Source: Nitrospirota bacterium (GTDB taxonomy: Bacteria; Nitrospirota; Nitrospiria; Nitrospirales; UBA8639). From it: 15,446 bases of DNA. The translations under genes were made by a program, and so were the position numbers. The notes under the pieces are model-generated. The model made no database searches, was not told the DNA's origin, and saw only the letters and a list, made by a program, of their open reading frames with translations. Below are positions 6,686 through 13,148 of this stretch, piece after piece. Within the stretch, counting starts at the first letter, position 1. Every line of letters begins with the position of its first letter. The stretch lies in assembly GCA_003233615.1 (NCBI GenBank), contig QIMB01000179.1, positions 1 through 15,446 of the forward strand, read 5' to 3'.

Positions 6686-8458
6686 TTAGACTCCAGAGAG
6701 CTGGGCTTCTCGCTCTTTATTGTACCGGGCGATATATAACAACCCATCTGCCATAGAATAATTAAACGGCAGTTCGCAGACCACTTCACTTATTTTCTCA
6801 TAGACAAATTGATAGACCTTTTCAGCCTGATCCGGGGTCATCCCAGTCTTGACCTCATAAAAGAACCCAAGACTTAGGTCTTCAGAAGCTGGGCGCATAA
6901 TTCGCTGGACTCCATATGCTCCAGGATCACTCATAATTGGCGCTTCTTTTTCTAAATCAAAAAGACACGGTTGACAAGAAAATCCATAGGAGGAATTCAA
7001 TTTTGTATTGTCCACAATAAAGTTCATCGTTTCCAGAGATTCTTCTTCTGTTTCTGTTGGAAATCCGACAATCACATAACAATGAACAGCTATTCCAAGA
7101 TCCACACAATCAGAACAAATCCGACTCACATTTTCCTGCGTAATACCCTTCACCATAAAATCCATGAGCCTGGCATTATACGTCTCTAGCCCAAAGACGA
7201 TTTTTTGGCACCCTGCCTCACGCAAAGATGACAATAGCTCACGAGACAGATTTTTTTCGAACCGGAATTCCGCTGTCCATTGGAAATCTAGCCCTCGCTT
7301 AATCAACTCTTTGCAAAGCCGCTTGGTCGGGGAAAGAGCCAGACATTCATCCGTAAAGAAAAAATAGGGCGTGTCATGCATCTTCGACAAGGCTTCCAAT
7401 TCATCCACGACTTTTATCGGGTCTTTCTGCCGGAAATTTTGATGATCCAATGTCAATGCGCAAAACGCACAATCCTTGTAATAGCAGCCTCGCGAAAATT
7501 GGACCGGTAAGACCGTGTAGGGAGCCAAATATTGGTTCAACGGAAAACCATGATAGTTGGGAGCTGGATGCTCTGCGAGATTTTCTGAATAAAATGGCTG
7601 ATTCACAGTAACTTTGCCATCCTGCCGCCAAATCAGATTAGGAACTTTACTGAAATCCTTTTTGCCTTCTAACTGGTTAATCATTTCTAAAAGGGCAGTT
7701 TCCCCCTCAAACACAATAAAGTCATCGGTGATCTCAAATAGGCGATCACAACGTCTCAGGTTGTCCACCAGTCGAGTAAAGATACTTCCTCCGACCGTGA
7801 CATGGACCTGAGGGAATTGTTGTTTGATCAAGCTACAGAGTGTGAGCCCAGGAATAATCTGAGATGTTGCCGTAATCGACACACCAACAAAGTCAGGAGT
7901 ATCTTGAGTGAAGCCAGGTAGAAAAAAACGTCTATACAGATCAAGATACGGATTTTGTGTTTCATCATGAATCGCTTTGATAATATCTCGTGAAGAGTAA
8001 ATGGAATACGAGAGTTGATTATCAACAACAGTCATTCTGGTCGGGAAATACAGGGAAGACACAAGATCTAACCACTTATCAATCACGAATAGAGATTCTC
8101 GATACCGATCCTCGTCAAAAAATTCTGGGCCACGAAGGGATGTTTTCGCACGCTCCACTTCATCAATTAAATGCGGAAACTGATCTAATGACTCAACGGC
8201 TTTCGCGTAATGTTCTTTACTCCCTGGCCCCGTTTCACCATCGACTGACCGCTCAAGTTTTTTTACCAAGTCTATGAGTTGTTGGTGAATATCTAACCCA
8301 AAATCTTTGGTTAACATTCTATCCAACAATTCAATATTGAGATCTCTTTGCTCACGAACCGGAACTCCCGATTGCTCGAGAAAAGCCGAAAGGCATGGAA
8401 TGCTCAGATATGGCTGAGATGGATGCCAGCTTGGCGGAAATAAAAGAGAAATGTTCAC
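6686..8458 (-). CDS. B12-binding-like radical SAM protein
   Basis: A 590-residue radical SAM enzyme. The [4Fe-4S] ligands are C325, C330 and C333 (RGCYYKDCAFC, a CX4CX2C spacing seen in some cobalamin-type radical SAM families). Further TIM-barrel features follow: FFFTDE (367-371), FGLET (422-426) and VIVGFPTETEEE (462-473). The N-terminus starts with a beta strand (NISLLFPPS) and resumes a Rossmann-like pattern at about 188-265 (VGVSITATSQ, VTVGGS). That matches a cobalamin-binding domain, although the DxHxxG cobalamin-ligand motif is absent. About 145 residues (40-185), mostly helical, are inserted between these parts. The GTG start has GGGAG 7 bases upstream. The substrate is unknown. Chemistry could be methylation or rearrangement of a small molecule or peptide. 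It probably leads the transcript with the membrane, TPR and tatA genes. Confidence 0.85.
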   Translation of the reverse strand: MNISLLFPPSWHPSQPYLSIPCLSAFLEQSGVPVREQRDLNIELLDRMLTKDFGLDIHQQLIDLVKKLERSVDGETGPGSKEHYAKAVESLDQFPHLIDEVERAKTSLRGPEFFDEDRYRESLFVIDKWLDLVSSLYFPTRMTVVDNQLSYSIYSSRDIIKAIHDETQNPYLDLYRRFFLPGFTQDTPDFVGVSITATSQIIPGLTLCSLIKQQFPQVHVTVGGSIFTRLVDNLRRCDRLFEITDDFIVFEGETALLEMINQLEGKKDFSKVPNLIWRQDGKVTVNQPFYSENLAEHPAPNYHGFPLNQYLAPYTVLPVQFSRGCYYKDCAFCALTLDHQNFRQKDPIKVVDELEALSKMHDTPYFFFTDECLALSPTKRLCKELIKRGLDFQWTAEFRFEKNLSRELLSSLREAGCQKIVFGLETYNARLMDFMVKGITQENVSRICSDCVDLGIAVHCYVIVGFPTETEEESLETMNFIVDNTKLNSSYGFSCQPCLFDLEKEAPIMSDPGAYGVQRIMRPASEDLSLGFFYEVKTGMTPDQAEKVYQFVYEKISEVVCELPFNYSMADGLLYIARYNKEREAQLSGV

Positions 8459-8519
8459 AGCGCAGCTCCCAGTCTATTTAATAAAGATAAAAAGACAAGC
8501 CTTTGCAGAGTCTTATAAA

Positions 8520-8549
8520 TTTATACACGCCCCATTCTTCCCAGCGCAA
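8520..8549 (-). promoter_or_regulatory. Possible promoter for the radical SAM operon
   Basis: On the minus strand, TTGCGC (8549-8544) and TATAAA (8525-8520) are 18 bases apart. The -10 matches 5 of 6 consensus positions and lies within a TATAAATTTATA palindrome. The -35 matches only 3 of 6. The leader to the GTG would be about 55 bases. Confidence 0.3.
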
Positions 8550-8780
8550 CTAGGAAAGGCATTTTGATCGCAAATAGTACACTACATAACATCTATATTC
8601 TGCTATATCCTGAGCACAATATTCTACCTTGCCTCAAGTCTCACTGTAAAAGATAAAGATATCCTCAACAAACGAACCGGCTACTAGAGATAAGATGATT
8701 AACATTCGAGACACCACGGCCCCTCAAACTCTCCCATTTTTGCGGTAACTCTGCTGTCAACCGCAGAAAACATGATTTCT

Positions 8781-8846
8781 TGAAATGAAAAAACCCCCGG
8801 CAACTCACCCCGTTAACTGAGGTGAATCACCGAAGGTTTTATTTCA
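8781..8846 (-). terminator. Rho-independent terminator of the chaperone/gamma subunit transcript
   Basis: Read on the minus strand, AACCTTCGG (8838-8830) pairs with CCGGGGGTT (8800-8792) over nine positions with two U-G wobbles. An inner TCACC/GGTGA stem and a run of six T follow. Outer TGAAAT/ATTTCA arms (8846-8841 and 8786-8781) extend the structure. On the plus strand the wobbles become C-A mismatches, so it should work mainly for the minus-strand gene ending at 8898, about 50 bases upstream. Confidence 0.75.
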
Positions 8847-8897
8847 TTGAGAGTCCCGTTATCTAGAAAGACTCTACATATCAGACTACAATACTAC

Positions 8898-9851
8898 TTA
8901 TGGCATTTGAGCAGTAAACCAGGTCGAAATGCCCTTCATGCCGTTACGTTCGACGTTCGAACCATCCCATACGGCAAATGCCACTGGAAAGCTCGATCCC
9001 GCCTTGAACTGCACGTCATTAGGATCATTCGTTACCAAGCTACGCTTCATCACCACGCGCCAGGTAGGGCCACTACAGCAGCCACCCTTCAACGCACCAT
9101 ATGGTTCCCATAATCCATTACCCACAACATCCTGTGAAGCTTGCGTGGTCAATGTGCTGAAACCATTAGCATTTAAATCTTCCACAGAACCAACCCTCAT
9201 ATCAGGGTCTGACATAATGTTACCTGACCAAATACCAGGGTTGAATGGGCCTAAGCTCCGTCCAATCCGATCTGGATAGGTCACACCGCCAGCTGGCTCT
9301 TCATAATAGAAATCCCAGGCGATTGAAGGATATTGATTGTCTACATCCCACATTCCAGCAACGCCTCGACCTAAGTCTTTTTGCCATTCTGCGTTCCACC
9401 GCCAAATATTCACGGTTCCGCCAGATTGTCCCATACATTGGAACGGTGGCGCTCCTGATGTTTGCACTGGGAATTGCACCGCCACTTGATCACGAAAATC
9501 TTGTGGGCCGATGGTAGTATCATTCCGAGTTTGATCACCCCAGTTCACCCATACGCCAATTTCTTTACCATTCGTGGCCATTTTGACCATAACGGTTTTG
9601 ACGGAAATGTTCGGGTGCATAGGAGTGGTAATCGTTTGCCCACTTAAAGGCGCGACGATACCAGGAACGGACTCCCACACAGGATTGGCCGCATCCATAG
9701 GAATTGGGCCGGAAATTTTCCCAACCGGAATAGTCACCGGCTGTGAAACGGCCAGCGGAATCTGTACAAGGTTGAGTCCAACGCACACAACCAGGACAGA
9801 TAGAAGAACGCCAAACACCAGTCGTTTGTTACGCGTCTGCACCAATCTCAT
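8898..9851 (-). CDS. NxrC/EbdC-like heme-b gamma subunit
   Basis: A 317-residue exported subunit of the ethylbenzene dehydrogenase heme-binding family, which passes electrons from a periplasmic molybdoenzyme through heme b. A signal or anchor spans residues 11-36 (cleavage possible after AVS). The beta-sandwich blocks include PLSGQTITTP, CMGQSGG (138-144), VNIWRWNAEWQ, DDNQ-type loops, SVEDL, GFSTLT, WRVVMKRSL (264-272) and AFAVWDGSNVERNGMK. M140 is the likely heme ligand; K269 or K306 could be the other. Length and domain order are typical of the family. A strong AAGGAGGA ribosome binding site precedes the ATG by 9 bases. It follows the TorD-like gene by 91 bases and is probably co-transcribed with it, ending at the terminator 50 bases downstream. 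Nitrospira NXR gamma candidates belong to this family. Chlorate, selenate or hydrocarbon dehydrogenase subunits are alternatives. Confidence 0.88.
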   Translation of the reverse strand: MRLVQTRNKRLVFGVLLSVLVVCVGLNLVQIPLAVSQPVTIPVGKISGPIPMDAANPVWESVPGIVAPLSGQTITTPMHPNISVKTVMVKMATNGKEIGVWVNWGDQTRNDTTIGPQDFRDQVAVQFPVQTSGAPPFQCMGQSGGTVNIWRWNAEWQKDLGRGVAGMWDVDNQYPSIAWDFYYEEPAGGVTYPDRIGRSLGPFNPGIWSGNIMSDPDMRVGSVEDLNANGFSTLTTQASQDVVGNGLWEPYGALKGGCCSGPTWRVVMKRSLVTNDPNDVQFKAGSSFPVAFAVWDGSNVERNGMKGISTWFTAQMP

Positions 9852-9942
9852 AATGACGCATCCTCCTTTGATAAAAGATTAAAACCGAAAGGACTGCAAA
9901 AAACCTGTCTCTTGAAAACTATACAATCAATACGAATTTTCA

Positions 9943-10914
9943 CTATTCATTTCCTGATTGATCGGACGGTCCACTTTCTTTATCCAAATAGGCATCTGCC
10001 CCAACCTCGTTCATCAGCATGCTTAATTCATTGCCTTTGTCTTGTGCACCACATTCAAATGTTTGACCTTCAGGATTCATATAGATAGCCGGACGATAAT
10101 CTGTTTCTGAATATGGCTGTGGGGTGACACCAAGAAAAGCTATGTCAAAGGCCATCCAGTCAGTTGTAAAGTCAGCGAGAATTTTATAAAAACCGTAATC
10201 AGCCTTTCGCTTCAACATCCCGGAAAACAACGGAACCCATCGACCGATATGCTCCTTGACAAATTTCTTCTCAGCTTCAACAACTGTTTTGAGTTTTTCT
10301 GCTCCATCATGCAGAATCGCATATGATTCCTTATACGACAAATAATGCATGAATTCTAATTCTACACTTAAATGATCTAAGCGCTCATGAATGTCAGGAG
10401 ATAATTGGAGGCCAAATGCACTATAGAAGCCAGCAATATCACCCATGACATACGATTGGCCAAACACATGATCATTACCAAACAATGTCTCATAGGGGGG
10501 ACAATCCAAGGCAATCACATTGCTAAAAACGCGCCGATGTTCATCGCGCAAATCTTGAACATTCCAGCTTTCCCCTTCTGAGGATATCCAATTTTCAATA
10601 GCATCAAAATGTGTAGCTACTGCCTGTAAGCGGTCGTCGGCTTCTTGACCTCCTACATTTTTCAGCTCTTTACGCAACCCATCTAAAGCTGCTCGCCCAT
10701 CTTCGACGAACTCTCCACTTTGTAAATAGTCTAAAAATTCCTCATCTTCAGGATAGAGATAACCCCAGGATACAAGAAGATAGAGCTTACTGCGACACAA
10801 CGCACGATCAACGGCTGGAGCATCCTTAGGAGAAATCTTTACAGCCTTTTGCTCACTGGATTTCGCAGAACCATTGGCACGTATACTTTTCTTTTCTTTC
10901 ACAACTGTTGGCAT
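9943..10914 (-). CDS. TorD/NarJ-family molybdoenzyme maturation chaperone
   Basis: A cytoplasmic all-helical chaperone of the TorD/DmsD/NarJ superfamily. Such proteins bind a molybdoenzyme subunit before cofactor insertion and delay Tat export. Signature parts are DEHRRVFSN, CPPYETLFG (138-146) and the helix DHLSVELEFMHYLSYKE (180-196). At 323 residues it is about 100 longer than the usual family size. The excess is a basic, low-complexity N-terminus (1-32) and a tail from about 270 containing ECGAQDKGNEL and an acidic end. The ATG has AGGTG about 4 bases upstream. It is followed by the gamma subunit gene and driven by the promoter at 11014-11042. The partner would be a type II alpha subunit such as NxrA, outside this window. 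Exact client is inferred. Confidence 0.85.
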   Translation of the reverse strand: MPTVVKEKKSIRANGSAKSSEQKAVKISPKDAPAVDRALCRSKLYLLVSWGYLYPEDEEFLDYLQSGEFVEDGRAALDGLRKELKNVGGQEADDRLQAVATHFDAIENWISSEGESWNVQDLRDEHRRVFSNVIALDCPPYETLFGNDHVFGQSYVMGDIAGFYSAFGLQLSPDIHERLDHLSVELEFMHYLSYKESYAILHDGAEKLKTVVEAEKKFVKEHIGRWVPLFSGMLKRKADYGFYKILADFTTDWMAFDIAFLGVTPQPYSETDYRPAIYMNPEGQTFECGAQDKGNELSMLMNEVGADAYLDKESGPSDQSGNE

Positions 10915-10993
10915 TTGTCACCTACTAAATAAAGAATAAATTTTCTTGATTCGCGTTTCTACTACATAAATAACGATCAATAAACCATTCAGA

Positions 10994-11051
10994 ATTCACG
11001 AAAAGTGGGCCAGATAATAGGACAACAGGCCCATGAAGTCAAGACGTGAAT
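10994..11051 (-). promoter_or_regulatory. Nested inverted repeats flanking the chaperone promoter (candidate operator)
   Basis: An outer repeat, ATTCACG (10994-11000) with CGTGAAT (11045-11051), brackets the promoter. An inner repeat, TGGGCC (11006-11011) with GGCCCA (11028-11033), lies across the -10. The centres differ by only 3 bases (11019.5 and 11022.5). It could be a protein-binding site or fold as a hairpin in the DNA or leader RNA. Confidence 0.45.
11014..11042 (-). promoter_or_regulatory. Sigma70-type promoter of the chaperone/gamma subunit operon
   Basis: On the minus strand, TTGACT (11042-11037) and TATTAT (11019-11014) are separated by 17 bases. Each hexamer matches at 5 of 6 and 5 of 6 consensus positions or close to it, the best promoter in the window. 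Transcription would begin near 11007, giving a leader of about 90 bases. The -35 is the end of an ACGTCTTG motif. Confidence 0.6.
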
Positions 11052-11261
11052 ATTCCAAAAATAGCCTTTCTCCTTCCATATGAGTACAAGATATTATTAC
11101 AGCTTTTTTATTGGAACCTTGGATGCTTGAAATGTATCATTTCTTTTGCTTTTGTAGACATACTAGACTATCACATACATAAAAGTACGTATTGTGGCCT
11201 ATATCAATGCTTGCATTAATGACAATCTCCAAACCTTATAAGAAGAGACCAGGCATGTCAG

Positions 11262-11888
11262 CTAGCACATTTCCGGAGAAACCACTCGAATGGCTGCGCG
11301 GTCATTGACCGTCCCACAGATATATTGACACATGCCACAGCCCACACACAGACCCTCATTGACAACAATACGAAAAGCCCCGAAATCCATGGACATAGCC
11401 TCAGTGGGACACTTCGACACGCAGGCATTACACCCATTTCCTACAGTGCAAATATTTTGAGAAATCTTGGCCACCCCCATTCGTACTTCATGTACATGGT
11501 TGAGTGGCATCAACGCTTCAGTCTCACAGGCATGAATGCAGGGAAAGTCTTCACACAATTGACAGGGAGTGTCTCCTGGATAAATACCAGGAGTCTCCTG
11601 AATCGATAATTGCTCAATCGCGTCATGAGGACAGGCATCGATACAATCTCCACATTTTGTACATCGCTCTAAAAATTGATCCTCTTGCACGGCACCCGGT
11701 GGGCGAAGCCATCCTGATTTTTCTCGTACCTTCACTTCCTGTGCCTGCTCACCCGACGGAGCATCACGATGCTTGATAAACTCTTGGACTGTTGCGCCAA
11801 TCGACACCACTGAATGCCGCAGAAAGTTTCGTCGACCTAACGCCGGCTCACTGGCAACACTATCGGAAGATGAATCAGATGCTGGCAT
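11262..11888 (-). CDS. NapF/NapG-like 4x[4Fe-4S] ferredoxin protein
   Basis: A 208-residue iron-sulfur protein with four cysteine clusters: C76/79/82/86 (CTKCGDCIDACP), C109/112/117/121, C147/153/156/160 and C181/184/187/191. This is the layout of NapF/NapG/MauM-type proteins that support periplasmic nitrate reductase maturation or electron supply. A twin-arginine-like GRRNFLRHSV (18-27) is present. The following stretch is weakly hydrophobic, so Tat export is uncertain and a NapF-like cytoplasmic role is possible. The ATG at 11888 is preferred over the adjacent TTG. It starts 10 bases after the HExxH gene stop, with AGGT 8 bases upstream. The two genes are therefore an operon. Its role would be electron delivery or Fe-S supply for a molybdoenzyme, inferred from family and neighbours. 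Confidence 0.85.
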   Translation of the reverse strand: MPASDSSSDSVASEPALGRRNFLRHSVVSIGATVQEFIKHRDAPSGEQAQEVKVREKSGWLRPPGAVQEDQFLERCTKCGDCIDACPHDAIEQLSIQETPGIYPGDTPCQLCEDFPCIHACETEALMPLNHVHEVRMGVAKISQNICTVGNGCNACVSKCPTEAMSMDFGAFRIVVNEGLCVGCGMCQYICGTVNDRAAIRVVSPEMC

Positions 11889-11898
11889 CAACGTCGAC

Positions 11899-12897
11899 CT
11901 AGACTACGCCAGCGGCTCGCAATTTATAGACTTCGACACACCGATCGCAGGCACCATACTCAACATCCCAGCCTGGATGATTTTCGCGAATAAAATCAAG
12001 AACAAAACCCTCTAACGTCTCCTCCATATCCTCGACCCAACTATACGTTGGAAATCGACAGAGAGGACAGGGAAAACCAGGCAGCAGCATGGGCTTCGTC
12101 TGAATATCAGGCAATTCACTGTCTTCAACTTCTACTGCACGCTCAATAACTCGTGCCGTATCTGACGCCATTTCAATAAGCTCAGCATGACAGAGGTAAT
12201 CAGTCTGCCAGAGTCCTTCAAACACCGATTCCACTTGGCTGGGAGGAATTTTTCGATACCATGAACGAAATTCTCGAAACCGGTATTCTCGTGAAAACAT
12301 CGGTTCTTTCCCGGACCGGACAATGCGACTATCAACATGCAGACTCCACAGCACCCGATAGCGATTCAAGATCAAATGCTCTTCGCCAGGATTTAAGCCC
12401 ACTTTCGTATCAGGATCGTATCCAAAATTTTCATCCAGCATATCTGAAATATGCGTAAGCTCATGACGCAAATATCGCGGAATGGCCGGGTCATAAAATC
12501 GCCGCGGGATTAATTTAATCCCCACGCCTTTTTTACCTTCCGCTTCAAATTGCCGAGACAGCTTCTCTTCTACGATGCCCCATTTCCGGAGAACATCCAC
12601 TCCCTCTTGGCCTTCCTTCAAGACACCACGGACCAGGACAATACCCGTTTTATCGCGAAGGGCCGGAAAATCATCAAATCCATCTCGAAGAATATCGGCA
12701 AACCCCCATTTCGCAAATAAAATTTGATAGAGCCTTTTAAATTCCGGCTCTCGATCATCAAGGGCAAAATTCTCATAAATCGGATCAGCCAATTCATGAA
12801 ACTCATTGTAATACGTTGGATCGCCCTCACGTTCAGTCTTTTCAGCAAACGAGTCGATCACTTCTTGAAGAAGGGCGGGCTGAAAGCGGATTTCCAT
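11899..12897 (-). CDS. Unrecognised HExxH protein with C-terminal CxxC pairs (putative zinc protein)
   Basis: A 332-residue soluble protein with no assigned family. It has a metallopeptidase-type HELTH motif (145-149, in RHELTHISDMLDE) followed by Glu-rich segments (E155, E172, E173) and H174/H187 that could supply a third metal ligand. The C-terminal part carries CPLC (277-280) and CDRC (317-320), a zinc-ribbon-like pair of knuckles 36 residues apart. No signal peptide or membrane segment is seen, so it is probably cytoplasmic. The N-terminal 130 residues are helical and charged. The CGGAGG ribosome binding site is 7 bases before the ATG. It is the first gene of a two-gene operon with the ferredoxin-like protein and diverges from the WD40 gene. 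It could be a maturation peptidase or a metal-binding structural protein. Peptidase activity is unproven. Confidence 0.78.
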   Translation of the reverse strand: MEIRFQPALLQEVIDSFAEKTEREGDPTYYNEFHELADPIYENFALDDREPEFKRLYQILFAKWGFADILRDGFDDFPALRDKTGIVLVRGVLKEGQEGVDVLRKWGIVEEKLSRQFEAEGKKGVGIKLIPRRFYDPAIPRYLRHELTHISDMLDENFGYDPDTKVGLNPGEEHLILNRYRVLWSLHVDSRIVRSGKEPMFSREYRFREFRSWYRKIPPSQVESVFEGLWQTDYLCHAELIEMASDTARVIERAVEVEDSELPDIQTKPMLLPGFPCPLCRFPTYSWVEDMEETLEGFVLDFIRENHPGWDVEYGACDRCVEVYKLRAAGVV

Positions 12898-12935
12898 GAA
12901 CTAGCCTCCGTGTACATTCTCATCACCGTAAAACT

Positions 12936-12963
12936 ATTTTGTGAGGCGATGAATACTTTACAA
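12936..12963 (-). promoter_or_regulatory. Candidate promoter of the HExxH/ferredoxin operon
   Basis: On the minus strand, TTGTAA (12963-12958) and CAAAAT (12941-12936) are 16 bases apart, each matching 4 of 6 consensus positions. The -35 overlaps the ACGTATTG motif. The leader to the ATG at 12897 would be about 30 bases and includes the ribosome binding site. Confidence 0.33.
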
Positions 12964-12993
12964 TACGTGAATAACCCAAGCAGGTACGTCTTG
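12961..12993. promoter_or_regulatory. Divergent inverted pair of ACGTNTTG motifs
   Basis: CAATACGT (12961-12968) and ACGTCTTG (12986-12993) form an inverted pair separated by 17 bases. The outward-facing TTG ends overlap the candidate -35 elements of the minus-strand HExxH operon and the plus-strand WD40 gene. A further copy, ACGTGTTG, lies at 13113-13120 in the WD40 leader. This looks like a shared binding site controlling both directions. Confidence 0.45.
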
Positions 12994-13020
12994 ACTCCTT
13001 TTAAAAGCGGAGATTAGTAT
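12991..13020 (+). promoter_or_regulatory. Candidate promoter of the WD40 gene
   Basis: TTGACT (12991-12996) and TAGTAT (13015-13020) are 18 bases apart, with 4-5 and 4 consensus matches. The -35 is part of ACGTCTTGACT, an 11-base sequence identical to that at the chaperone promoter. The leader would be about 120 bases and includes another ACGTNTTG copy. Confidence 0.35.
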
Positions 13021-13148
13021 CAACATGGATGGATTATAGAAATGAGTTTTCCTATTTGGCAAGGGAGACACATTATCTTGGCATTCTTTCTTATTGATAT
13101 AAACATTCACATACGTGTTGATTAATAGCCTATGAAACGAGGACTTTC

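Larger units (their letters stand above)
8459..8897. other. Non-coding region between gamma subunit and radical SAM genes
   Basis: This 439-base AT-rich gap contains the minus-strand terminator at 8781-8846 and a possible promoter for the radical SAM gene at 8520-8549. It also contains an inverted repeat, TGCGGT (8741-8746) with ACCGCA (8760-8765), that has no T-run on either strand. No credible coding frame, tRNA or ACGTNTTG motif was found. Confidence 0.6.
10915..11261. other. Regulatory non-coding region upstream of the chaperone gene
   Basis: This 347-base AT-rich gap holds a well-formed minus-strand promoter inside nested inverted repeats (10994-11051). It contains two ACGTNTTG motifs: CAAGACGT at 11040-11047, read on minus, and ACGTATTG at 11187-11194, on plus. 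An AATGC/GCATT palindrome (11206-11217) and a GAAATG/CATTTC hairpin (11129-11143) are also present. No intrinsic terminator for the ferredoxin gene and no coding frame was identified. Confidence 0.6.

Noticed and set aside
8741..8765. TGCGGT/ACCGCA hairpin as a second terminator
   Set aside because: Neither strand has a T-run after the stem. It may be structural, but termination is not supported.
11129..11143. GAAATG/CATTTC hairpin followed by TTTTGCTTTTG as a plus-strand terminator
   Set aside because: The stem is short and AT-rich, and no plus-strand gene lies upstream.
12898..13148. Sigma-54 (-24/-12) promoters for the divergent genes
   Set aside because: GG sequences such as TTGGCA near 13057 and 13078 lack the GC at the required distance. 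None was found in the other non-coding gaps either.
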